Position numbers and translations under genes: made by a program. This document shows positions 41,608-51,187 of a stretch of DNA of 53,517 nucleotides, one piece after another. The notes under the pieces are model-generated. The model made no database searches. It was given only the letters and a program-made list of their open reading frames with translations, and was not told where the DNA came from. Numbering within the stretch: the first letter of the stretch is position 1; every line of letters starts with the position of its first letter. The stretch is from NCBI GenBank assembly GCA_050741915.1, contig JBOGEX010000011.1:1-53517 (forward strand), given 5' to 3'. Source of the stretch: JACCTH01 sp050741915. Its GTDB lineage: Bacteria > Actinomycetota > Acidimicrobiia > Spongiisociales > ZC4RG35.

Positions 41608-42257
41608 GCGGTTTTGGCCGGATCACCTTCAGCGGTGTGCCCGGCCCACCAACGGAGAAAGACTCCCACCCCGAGGAAGAACAGAAAGATCAGCACCACA
41701 AAGAGCGCTACCCGGGGATAGCCGCCTTCGAGCCTCGGGTCGAGAAACGGGTACGGGTACCAACCTGCGCTGGGGCCCCGCAAGAGACTGTACGCCAGGT
41801 AAACCGCCGGGAAGACCAACCACGACCAGAGAACGCCGGTCCGTAGTGGCTGCCGGGGCGGGAAAAGCAGCCAGTCCTGGAGCACCGCGACCGGCGCCAG
41901 CGTGTGCTCGATGAAGTCGATCGACGGTCGATAGTTGCCCACATCGGCGCCGATCGGCCGCAGGATGAAGGCATAGACGAGACCGGTGATGGTCATGTAA
42001 AGCGTCACCGCTCCCCGCAGGCCACCGTTCCGCTCCATCCACTCCGGCTGGGCCGCCTGGCGAGCCATGAGAAGCATGGCCGCGATATTGGCGAGAATCG
42101 TGAAATACGAGAAGAACCTGATGTGTTCAAAATTGGGAAGCGAAGTGGCGTCGACGTAGTTCACGACCAAGGCCACCAGAATGATTGCGCCCAGCAGCCC
42201 GCGCAGGACCCGGGCAACCCGCCCGGAGCCCCTATGGGTGATCAGTTGGTGATTCAC
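41604..42257 (-). CDS. Pr6Pr-like membrane protein
   Basis: A 217-residue protein with six membrane helices. The motifs FFSYFTILANIAAMLLMA, HTLAPVAVLQDWLLFPPR and YPYPFLDPRLEGGYPRVALF fit the Pr6Pr/FAR-17a-like family. Human relatives hydrolyse fatty acid esters of hydroxy fatty acids; the bacterial role is unknown. GTG start. It is followed closely by the TetR promoter and may be a separate unit. Confidence 0.8.
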   Translation of the reverse strand: MNHQLITHRGSGRVARVLRGLLGAIILVALVVNYVDATSLPNFEHIRFFSYFTILANIAAMLLMARQAAQPEWMERNGGLRGAVTLYMTITGLVYAFILRPIGADVGNYRPSIDFIEHTLAPVAVLQDWLLFPPRQPLRTGVLWSWLVFPAVYLAYSLLRGPSAGWYPYPFLDPRLEGGYPRVALFVVLIFLFFLGVGVFLRWWAGHTAEGDPAKTA

Positions 42258-42606
42258 ATGTCGCCGTAAGCGATGTCAATCGCCTTTTGCGTCTCGGACT
42301 GGAAGAACTCGCCGGGCCACGACCACCACCTACTCGACAGCATCTCGACCGTCACATCGTCGAGCCTAGCCAGGCCCGATCGACTCCGGCCAGCGCCTCG
42401 AGACGAATACATTTTGCCCGGAGTCGGTGGTTGAGATCCTGAGCAGATTTGGTGCAGGGCGATTAGGGGGCTGGTCGTGGTGCAACAAATTTAACGAGCG
42501 AGGGTTTGCGGAGGGGGCCGACCTCGGCGCCCTCTCCACCGACCTCGTGGGAATCGTGCAACAGACGCCCTCCTGGATACGAATCTGATCTCACCAAGAT
42601 GGAGTG
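42258..42606. other. Intergenic stretch with a possible gene fragment
   Basis: No complete gene is seen. On the minus strand 42366-42257 reads open as ARLDDVTVEMLSSRWWSWPG and on to an AYGDM end, with protein-like composition but no homologue I know and no proper start; it could be a gene 3' remnant. 42420-42600 contains no open frame of note. GGAG precedes the ATG at 42607. Confidence 0.3.
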
Positions 42607-43785
42607 ATGCGGCACATAACGGATGAGGAGCGCCGGGCCCGGATCGCTCGTCGCCATGCCCTCGCGCCCGACTTTCGAGCCGCGGACCCGGAGACGGCGA
42701 CTCGGGCGATGACCGTGCTGCACGCCACTGAAGCGCCCACTGTCTATCTGTCGCTCTTCGCTCGGGTGGAGACTCTCAAGGTTTCCGCCGTCGACGCGGT
42801 GCTATACGAAGATCGTTCGCTGGTCAAGCAACTGGCCATGCGCCGCACCCTCTTCGTATTCCCGCGCGATCTTCTGCCGGCGGCGCTCGGCAGTGCCAGT
42901 GCCCGGGTGGCAAGTCAAAACGGTCCGCGGCTGGCAAAGGAAGTTGAAGCTGCCGGCCTGGCCACGAACGGGACCGCCTGGCTCGATGCTGCGAGGAGGG
43001 CCGTTGTCTCCCGACTCGCCAACGGTGACGAGCTCTCGGCCCGGGAGTTGGCCGAGAGCGTCCCCGAGATCGGCGGCCGGATCGAGATGGCGCCGGGTAA
43101 GAAGTACGGAGGCGAGTTTCCGATCGCTCCCCGGGTTCTGGCTCAGCTCGGGGCCGAGGGATTGATCGTGCGGGGAAGAAATCAAGGTCATTGGCGAATC
43201 GCCCGTCCCCAGTGGACTTCGTTGAAGGCGTGGCTGGGTGAAGTCGTCGAACCCTGGTCAGAACGGGCTGGTTACGCCGAACTGGTGAGGCGGTGGCTCG
43301 GGACCTTCGGACCGGGGACAGTCGAGGACCTGCGCTGGTGGCTCGGGTCGACCGTATCGGGGGTGAAGCGAGCCTTGATCGACGTGTCAGCAGTCGAGGT
43401 GAGCCTTGACGGTGACGTGCCGGGTTGGGTACTCCCCGACGATGTCCAACCTGTGGCCTTTGACACTCCCTGGGCAGCTCTGCTGCCGGTGATGGACCCC
43501 ACCACCATGGGATGGAAGGGTCGAGCCTTCTATCTGGGCCCCCACGCTCCGGAGCTTTTCGACACCAACGGCAACGCCGGCACCACTGCGTGGTGGAAGG
43601 GTCGCGTCGTCGGTTGCTGGGTGCAAGATCAGACCGGGGTCGTTCGGCTTCGGTTGCTCGAGGATCCGGGCCGGACCGCCACGAAGGCTCTTCAAATCGA
43701 GGCGGACCGCTTGACCGATTGGCTGGAGGGGATCCGGGTGAGCACGGTTTACCCGTCGTCAGCGATGCGTTCGGCGGTCAGCTAG
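42607..43785 (+). CDS. Winged-helix DNA-binding domain protein (HTH_42 type)
   Basis: A 392-residue protein of the family that includes the YcaQ/AlkX DNA glycosylases. Segments such as LSLFARVETLKVSAVDAVLY, TLFVFPRDLLPAAL, WTSLKAWLGE and LLPVMDPTTMGWKGRAFYLG match the general HTH_42 arrangement of winged helices and beta barrel. The Gln-x-Gln type catalytic motif of proven glycosylases was not identified, so enzymatic function is open. The ATG at 42607 follows GGAGTG. Its stop abuts the stop of clpB. Confidence 0.82.
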   Translation: MRHITDEERRARIARRHALAPDFRAADPETATRAMTVLHATEAPTVYLSLFARVETLKVSAVDAVLYEDRSLVKQLAMRRTLFVFPRDLLPAALGSASARVASQNGPRLAKEVEAAGLATNGTAWLDAARRAVVSRLANGDELSARELAESVPEIGGRIEMAPGKKYGGEFPIAPRVLAQLGAEGLIVRGRNQGHWRIARPQWTSLKAWLGEVVEPWSERAGYAELVRRWLGTFGPGTVEDLRWWLGSTVSGVKRALIDVSAVEVSLDGDVPGWVLPDDVQPVAFDTPWAALLPVMDPTTMGWKGRAFYLGPHAPELFDTNGNAGTTAWWKGRVVGCWVQDQTGVVRLRLLEDPGRTATKALQIEADRLTDWLEGIRVSTVYPSSAMRSAVS

Positions 43786-46374
<2,589 letters not shown>

Positions 46375-46404
46375 TGACCGATCAATTTTAAGAAGTAACC
46401 CAGG

Positions 46405-46839
46405 TCACCGCGGCTCGAGGATTACTACCGGGATGGTTCGGTTGGTCCGATTCTGATAGTTGTTGTAGTCGGGCCAGATCTTCGCCATCTGGTTCCAGTA
46501 CTCGGACCGCTCATCGCCGGTCACAGTCGATGCGATGGCCTCGAATTCGGCTTCGCCGATTTGAACTCTCACCTCGGGATTGGCGACCAAGTTGAGATAC
46601 CACTCCGGATGTTTGGGCGCTCCCCCGATCGAGGCCACGACCAGATAGCGCTCCCCATCACCCCCATAGATGAGGGCGGTACGGCGAAGCTTTCCAGTCT
46701 TTCGGCCGCGGGTGGTCAGCAACAGGGTGTTGACACCTCGCCAGCGATGACCACGTTTGCCACCGCTCTCGGTATAGGACCTGATGTGGTCAGCGACCCA
46801 CCCCTTGGGGCTGTCATGGATCTCCTCTTCCGAGCTCAC
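46405..46839 (-). CDS. F420/deazaflavin-dependent nitroreductase-like protein (DDN family)
   Basis: A 144-residue split-barrel protein. The pattern GVNTLLLTTRGRKTGKLRRT followed by ALIYGGDGERYLVVASIGGA and HPEWYLNLVANPEVRVQIG is diagnostic of the DDN family, which uses reduced F420 to act on nitro compounds or menaquinone. This supports an F420-making, actinobacterium-like host. GTG start. clpB follows 30 bases later. Confidence 0.92.
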   Translation of the reverse strand: MSSEEEIHDSPKGWVADHIRSYTESGGKRGHRWRGVNTLLLTTRGRKTGKLRRTALIYGGDGERYLVVASIGGAPKHPEWYLNLVANPEVRVQIGEAEFEAIASTVTGDERSEYWNQMAKIWPDYNNYQNRTNRTIPVVILEPR

Positions 46840-46859
46840 GTTGAACCGTTCATATCAGC

Positions 46860-46886
46860 TAGACCGATCGCAAAATGAGCGGTCTA
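46860..46886 (-). terminator. Stem-loop at the end of the HxlR gene
   Basis: Arms TAGACCG and CGGTCTA (7 bases) enclose a 13-base loop and include the regulator's stop codon. The following minus-strand gene starts 20 bases on. No T-run is present, so a weak terminator or a processing site are both possible. Confidence 0.3.
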
Positions 46887-47348
46887 AGCGCGGAGGACGG
46901 CGACCTTCGATGGCTCGACGCGGACATTGCGGTGATCGAGCGGCTGGCCGCAGTGATTGCAGGACATGACCCCTTCCATAATCTCGCCGCATTCGAGATG
47001 ACGCAGCGGTCGAATGAAGCGCTCCTCGGGGGCGTTCCATCGATCGCCCCAACGCCGGAGGGCGACCAGGACATCGAGAAGATCTTTCCCCTTCTCGGTC
47101 AGGAGGTACTCGTGGCGAGGAGGCCGCTCTTCGTAAAGACGAGTCGTCAAAATCCCGACGTCGACCAAGCGATTGAGACGCTCAGCCAGGACGTTACGAG
47201 CGATCCCGAGATCCTTTTGAAAATCGTCGAAACGCCGGACCCCCAAAAACGCGTCCCGCAAGATCACGATGGTCCACTGGTCGCCGACCAACTCGGCGGT
47301 ATTGGCGACCGAACACCGCAGGTCTTCGAGAGTCTTGCGAGCCGGCAT
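46884..47348 (-). CDS. HxlR family transcriptional regulator
   Basis: A 154-residue winged-helix regulator. CSVANTAELVGDQWTIVILR is the HxlR N-terminal signature with its conserved Cys; FDDFQKDLGIARNVLAERLN is the recognition region and RWGDRW the C-terminal dimer helix. The tail adds HLECGEIM and CNHCGQPL, a possible zinc ribbon. The ATG at 47348 is preferred; ATG 47375 and a longer reading are in frame. The Cys suggests redox or electrophile sensing as in other members. Divergent from a 65-residue orphan. Confidence 0.88.
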   Translation of the reverse strand: MPARKTLEDLRCSVANTAELVGDQWTIVILRDAFLGVRRFDDFQKDLGIARNVLAERLNRLVDVGILTTRLYEERPPRHEYLLTEKGKDLLDVLVALRRWGDRWNAPEERFIRPLRHLECGEIMEGVMSCNHCGQPLDHRNVRVEPSKVAVLRA

Positions 47349-47368
47349 ACCCACATTGTAGATGGTGG

Positions 47369-47418
47369 GTTGCATTACGCAACTCAATCCGGTAGAGTCA
47401 GTTTCATGAAGCAACTCA
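47369..47418. promoter_or_regulatory. Divergent control region of the HxlR regulator and the orphan gene
   Basis: An inverted repeat GTTGCATTACGCAAC (47369-47383) lies 20 bases upstream of the regulator start. The octamer GCAACTCA occurs at 47379-47386 and again at 47411-47418, inside the orphan's first codons. HxlR proteins bind such short palindromes in divergent regions, so both genes may be controlled here. Confidence 0.4.
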
Positions 47419-47603
47419 GTCCCCTGGAAGGATTCGTGCTCTCGATTGGCCACGGCGCCCGCAAGCGTCGGATGCAGAAGGCGTTGGTTCCGGAAGGGGC
47501 GTTCCTGCCGCTTGATCTCGACTTGCTCGATGTGATGGTGGACCTGGATCCGGGCATGATCGATTGGGACCGGGGGCTTCAGTTCAACGTGGCCTCAACT
47601 TAG
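47406..47603 (+). CDS. Orphan 65-residue protein divergent from HxlR
   Basis: No family recognised. After a basic first half (HGARKRRMQKAL) the second half is acidic (PLDLDLLDVMVDLDPGMIDW). It has no signal peptide or membrane span. Protein-like composition and its place beside the regulator's control region support it being real, but the same region also reads open as the end of a longer frame that is the antisense of hxlR, so coding is not certain. Confidence 0.4.
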   Translation: MKQLSPLEGFVLSIGHGARKRRMQKALVPEGAFLPLDLDLLDVMVDLDPGMIDWDRGLQFNVAST

Positions 47604-47662
47604 GAAATCTTCCTCAGACCAACACCGGACTCATCAGGGTTGGCGGTCCGAACGGCCGATAT

Positions 47663-48016
47663 TTATCGGCTGGCAACTAACAAGACCAGCCCGAGTGCCG
47701 CTGGCAGACCTTGTACCCAGAGGATGCGGCGGTTGACCGTAATCGCTCCGTAGATACCGGCGATGAGAACGCACGCTAAAAAGAAGATCTTGACCGATTG
47801 AGCGTCGGCCACCAGACCCCAGATCAAGCCAGCGGCTAGGAAGCCGTTGTAGAGACCTTGATTGGCGGCTAACACCTTGGTGGCGGCGGCTTGTTCCGCT
47901 TTTTGACCAAAGGTGCGGAGGCCGACCGGCTTGTCCCACAGGAACATCTCCAACACCAAGAAATACAGGTGCAAGAGCGCAACCACTGCCACCACGAGGT
48001 TCGCCAGCAGTCTCAA
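47663..48016 (-). CDS. DUF1304 membrane protein
   Basis: A 117-residue protein with four membrane helices. The stretch VVALLHLYFLVLEMFLWDKP followed by LRTFGQKAEQAAATKVLAAN and QGLYNGFLAAGLIWG is the DUF1304 pattern. Function is unknown. The start appears to be TTG at 48016. A small hairpin GCCGATA-TT-TATCGGC (47655-47670) overlaps its stop codon. Confidence 0.85.
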   Translation of the reverse strand: MRLLANLVVAVVALLHLYFLVLEMFLWDKPVGLRTFGQKAEQAAATKVLAANQGLYNGFLAAGLIWGLVADAQSVKIFFLACVLIAGIYGAITVNRRILWVQGLPAALGLVLLVASR

Positions 48017-48129
48017 GTGACCAACCGTCCGGAAGAGCCCACGGAAATCAGCTTATGACCGACCGAGACTGAGGTCGAGACACTACTCGGAGCGGACGAG
48101 GTCGTACGGGAGCAAGCCGAGCTGCGTGG

Positions 48130-49509
48130 CTACTCGGCGATAAAAACAGTCTTGAGCTCGGTGTAATGCTCGAGCGCAACCATGCCTTGTTCGCGTCCGA
48201 ATCCGGATTGCTTGACACCGCCGAACGGCGCCTCGATGTGCACGCTTGACGACGAGTTGATCGAAATCATGCCGGTCTCGATGGACTTGGCAACTCGGAG
48301 GGCGCGGCCGATGTCGCGTGTCCACAGGGAGCCCGAGAGTCCGTAGATCGAATCGTTGGCCAGGCGAACTGCATCCTGCTCTGTCCGGAAGGGGAGAATT
48401 CCGACCACCGGTCCAAAAATCTCTTCTTTCATCACCCTCATCGAGGATTCGACGTCGAGGAGCACAGCCGGAGTGAGGAAGTTTCCCGGCCGGTCGAGCT
48501 GATCGCCACCGATGGCGAGAGTGGCACCCTCATCCCGACCCAGGGCGATATAGGAGGCAACTCGCTCACGGTGAGTGGCGCTGATCAGAGGGCCCATCTC
48601 CGTTTCTTCTTGTGACGGATCACCTACTTTGACTGCCCTCACGGCCTCGATGAAACGCTCCACCACCTCGGAGAAGACGCTTCCCTCTACCAGCAGGCGA
48701 CTCCGGGCACAGCAATCCTGACCGGCGTTGTCGAAGACGGACCAGAGCGACGACTCGATACAGGCCTCGAGGTCGGCGTCGGCGAAAATGATGTTCGCCG
48801 ACTTGCCGCCCAATTCCAGCGAGAGGCGCTTGATAGATCCGGCTGCGGCCTCCATGATGCGCCGGCCCACTTCCGTTGAGCCGGTGAAGGAGACCTTTCT
48901 CACTTCGGGATGATTGATCAGTGCTTCCCCCACCACCGAGCCTTTGCCGGTGATCACGCTTAAGACTCCGTCGGGAAACCCAGCCTCGAGGGCCAGCTCG
49001 GCGACAGCAAGGGCGGACATTGGTGTCACTTCCGCCGGCTTCAGCACCACCGTGTTGCCCATGGCGAGAGCGGGGGCAACTTTCCAGCTCGCAATCACCA
49101 GTGGAAAGTTCCACGGAACGATGGCCGCACAGACCCCGATCGGTTCCCGCCAGGTGAGCAGGGTTCCCCGAGCACTCCCGGGGATGGTGTCTCCCCCGAA
49201 CTTATCCGTGGCGCCGGCATAGAAATCGAAGGTTGTGGCGACGGCCCCGATCTCACCCCTAGCGGCCCTTATCGGCTTACCGGTGTTCTCGGACTCGAGG
49301 CGGGCGAGCCGCTCGTGATCACGGCGGATGAGGTCTGCGAGTCGCCTGAGGAGGTCGCGGCGCACGCGCGGAGTTGACCAACGCCACGATTCGTAAGCGC
49401 TTTGTGATCTTTCCACGGTCGCGTTCACCTCGGCTGGACCGAAAGCACGAACCTCGCCGATGGTTTCGGAAGTGGCGGGGTTGAGAAGAGTGGTGGCGCC
49501 TTGCTGCAT
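48130..49509 (-). CDS. NAD(P)-dependent aldehyde dehydrogenase
   Basis: A 459-residue enzyme of the ALDH superfamily, oxidising an aldehyde to a carboxylate. VPWNFPLVIASWKVAPALAM is the N-terminal binding motif, SFTGSTEVGRRI the NAD loop, LELGGKSANIIF holds the catalytic Glu and NAGQDCCARSRL the catalytic Cys (either of CC). EAPFGGVKQSGFGREQG closes the active site. Substrate preference cannot be assigned. The ATG at 49509 is chosen because GGAGG precedes it and a long palindrome begins ten bases upstream; a longer reading would translate that palindrome. Confidence 0.93.
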   Translation of the reverse strand: MQQGATTLLNPATSETIGEVRAFGPAEVNATVERSQSAYESWRWSTPRVRRDLLRRLADLIRRDHERLARLESENTGKPIRAARGEIGAVATTFDFYAGATDKFGGDTIPGSARGTLLTWREPIGVCAAIVPWNFPLVIASWKVAPALAMGNTVVLKPAEVTPMSALAVAELALEAGFPDGVLSVITGKGSVVGEALINHPEVRKVSFTGSTEVGRRIMEAAAGSIKRLSLELGGKSANIIFADADLEACIESSLWSVFDNAGQDCCARSRLLVEGSVFSEVVERFIEAVRAVKVGDPSQEETEMGPLISATHRERVASYIALGRDEGATLAIGGDQLDRPGNFLTPAVLLDVESSMRVMKEEIFGPVVGILPFRTEQDAVRLANDSIYGLSGSLWTRDIGRALRVAKSIETGMISINSSSSVHIEAPFGGVKQSGFGREQGMVALEHYTELKTVFIAE

Positions 49510-49518
49510 CCCCCTCCA

Positions 49519-49566
49519 TTCTTGCGTAAATCTCGGCACGTAAACGTGCCGAGATTTACGCAAGAA
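49519..49566. repeat. Perfect 48-base palindrome in a divergent promoter region
   Basis: Arms 49519-49541 and 49544-49566 (23 bases each, left arm starting TTCTTGCGTAAATCTCGG) are exact inverse complements around an AA centre. It lies next to the aldehyde dehydrogenase ribosome-binding site and 76 bases before amt. It is too long and perfect to be a normal operator, and no second copy was seen in this window. Confidence 0.9.
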
Positions 49567-49642
49567 CGAGTTGTAACCCCGACGAAACGTTCTCGAAACA
49601 CTTTGCCCTGATCGTGTCGCCTTCTAATTAGGAGGAGACGAG

Positions 49643-50839
49643 GTGAGCGAAGGAACCATTGCCTGGCTATTGGTCAGCTCTGCGTTGGTGCTGTTCATGA
49701 CCCCTGGGCTGGCTCTCTTCTACGGCGGCATGGTGCGTTCGAAGAACGTGCTCAACATGCTGATGAAGAACTTCTTCACGATCTCGATCGTGACGGTGGT
49801 GTGGACGGTGTTCGGGTATTCCCTTGCCTTCGGCACGGATATCGGCGGATTGATCGGAGGACTCGACTTCTTCGCCCTACGGGGTGTGGAAGGCGACGAC
49901 CTCCTCTTCATGGTCTTCCAGATGATGTTCGCCATCATCACCCCCGCCCTGATCTCGGGGGCGGTCGCCGAGCGAATGAAGTTCTCGGCCTGGGTCCTCT
50001 TCACCACCCTTTGGGCACTGATCATCTATCCGATCGTTGCCCACTGGGGTTTCGCCGCCGATGGATGGCTCTTCGCCTGGGGGGTGCGTGACTTTGCCGG
50101 CGGCCTTGTGGTTCATATCAACGCCGGGATCGCCGCCCTGGCCCTGGTCTTCGCCCTTGGACCGCGGCGAGGATTCGGTGCCGAAGTGATGCGGCCCCAT
50201 TCCTTACCGCTCACTTTGCTGGGGACCGGCATCCTCTGGTTTGGCTGGTTTGGGTTCAATGCCGGTTCCGCGCTGGCCGCCGACGGCATCGCCATCAGTG
50301 CGTTCGTCACCACCCAGATTGCTGCGTCTGTCGCCGCCCTGGGCTGGGTCGTCGCCGAATGGATGAAGAACGGCAAGCCCACCACTCTTGGGGCAGCATC
50401 GGGAGCGGTCGCCGGACTCGTCGCCATCACTCCTGGGGCTGGTTTCGTCTCCCCCATGTCGGCCATCGTCATCGGTGCCGTGGCTGGATTCCTTTGCTTC
50501 CTGGCGGTGAGTCTCAAGTTCCGCTTCGGCTACGACGACTCCCTGGATGTCGTCGGAGTCCACCTCGTCGGCGGCATCGTCGGCTCCGTCCTGGTCGGGG
50601 TCTTGGCGGAGACCCGAATCAACCCGGCCGTGTCTGACGGTCTGCTCTTCGGCGGGGCGGGCTTCTTCTTCAAGCAGGTAGTCGCCGTGCTGGCCGTGAT
50701 CACTTTCACCTTCATCGCCACCTATCTCCTGGCCCGCATCGTGAAGGCCATCACCGGTCTCCGGGTCGAAGAGAATCAGGAAACCGAAGGTCTCGACATC
50801 TCGCTCCACGAGGAGCGGGGTTATGTGTTCTCGGAATAG
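49643..50839 (+). CDS. amt: Ammonium transporter
   Basis: A 398-residue Amt protein with eleven membrane helices that conducts ammonium into the cell. VLFMTPGLALFYGGMVRSKN is the N-terminal signature; the pore histidines fit in VVHINAGIAAL and VGVHLVGGIVGSVLVG; FGWFGFNAGSALAADG is also diagnostic. The GTG at 49643 follows AGGAGGAG at ideal spacing. It is the first gene of a nitrogen-control operon: glnB starts nine bases after its stop and glnD overlaps glnB. The PII protein encoded next would close the channel when nitrogen is plentiful. Confidence 0.96.
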   Translation: MSEGTIAWLLVSSALVLFMTPGLALFYGGMVRSKNVLNMLMKNFFTISIVTVVWTVFGYSLAFGTDIGGLIGGLDFFALRGVEGDDLLFMVFQMMFAIITPALISGAVAERMKFSAWVLFTTLWALIIYPIVAHWGFAADGWLFAWGVRDFAGGLVVHINAGIAALALVFALGPRRGFGAEVMRPHSLPLTLLGTGILWFGWFGFNAGSALAADGIAISAFVTTQIAASVAALGWVVAEWMKNGKPTTLGAASGAVAGLVAITPGAGFVSPMSAIVIGAVAGFLCFLAVSLKFRFGYDDSLDVVGVHLVGGIVGSVLVGVLAETRINPAVSDGLLFGGAGFFFKQVVAVLAVITFTFIATYLLARIVKAITGLRVEENQETEGLDISLHEERGYVFSE

Positions 50840-50848
50840 GAGAGTTTC

Positions 50849-51187
50849 GTGAAGCTGATCGTTGCATATGTCAAGCCGTTCAAACTCGAAGAGATCAAGG
50901 ACGCCCTGCGCGAGGTCGGAGTCACCGGAATGTCGGTGGGTGAGATCAGAGGCTTCGGCCGGCAGTCGGGCCAGACCGAGGTGTACCGGGGGGCCGAGTA
51001 CAAAGTTGAGTTCGTACCGAAGACCCGCATCGAGGTTGCCGTCGACGACGCGGACGTCGAACGAGTGGTGGCGACAATTGAAGTGGCGGCGCGGACAGGA
51101 GACATCGGGGATGGCAAGATCATCGTCCTGCCCATCGAACAAATACTGAGGATCAGGACCGGTGAGCGAGGAGCCGAAGCCATCTAA
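50849..51187 (+). CDS. glnB: Nitrogen regulatory protein PII
   Basis: A 112-residue trimeric PII (GlnB/GlnK). It has KLIVAYVKPFKLEEIKDALR, the T-loop with Y51 (YRGAEYKVEF) as modification site, Y46 nearby, and the C-terminal TGDIGDGKIIVLPIEQILRI signature that binds ATP/ADP with 2-oxoglutarate. Placement after amt suggests the GlnK role of gating ammonium uptake. Its stop lies 26 bases inside glnD. Confidence 0.96.
   Translation: MKLIVAYVKPFKLEEIKDALREVGVTGMSVGEIRGFGRQSGQTEVYRGAEYKVEFVPKTRIEVAVDDADVERVVATIEVAARTGDIGDGKIIVLPIEQILRIRTGERGAEAI

Noticed and set aside
46375..46404. HAIR or CIRCE heat-shock operator before clpB
   Set aside because: The 30 bases between the two genes contain neither CTTGAGT-N7-ACTCAAG nor the CIRCE inverted repeat.
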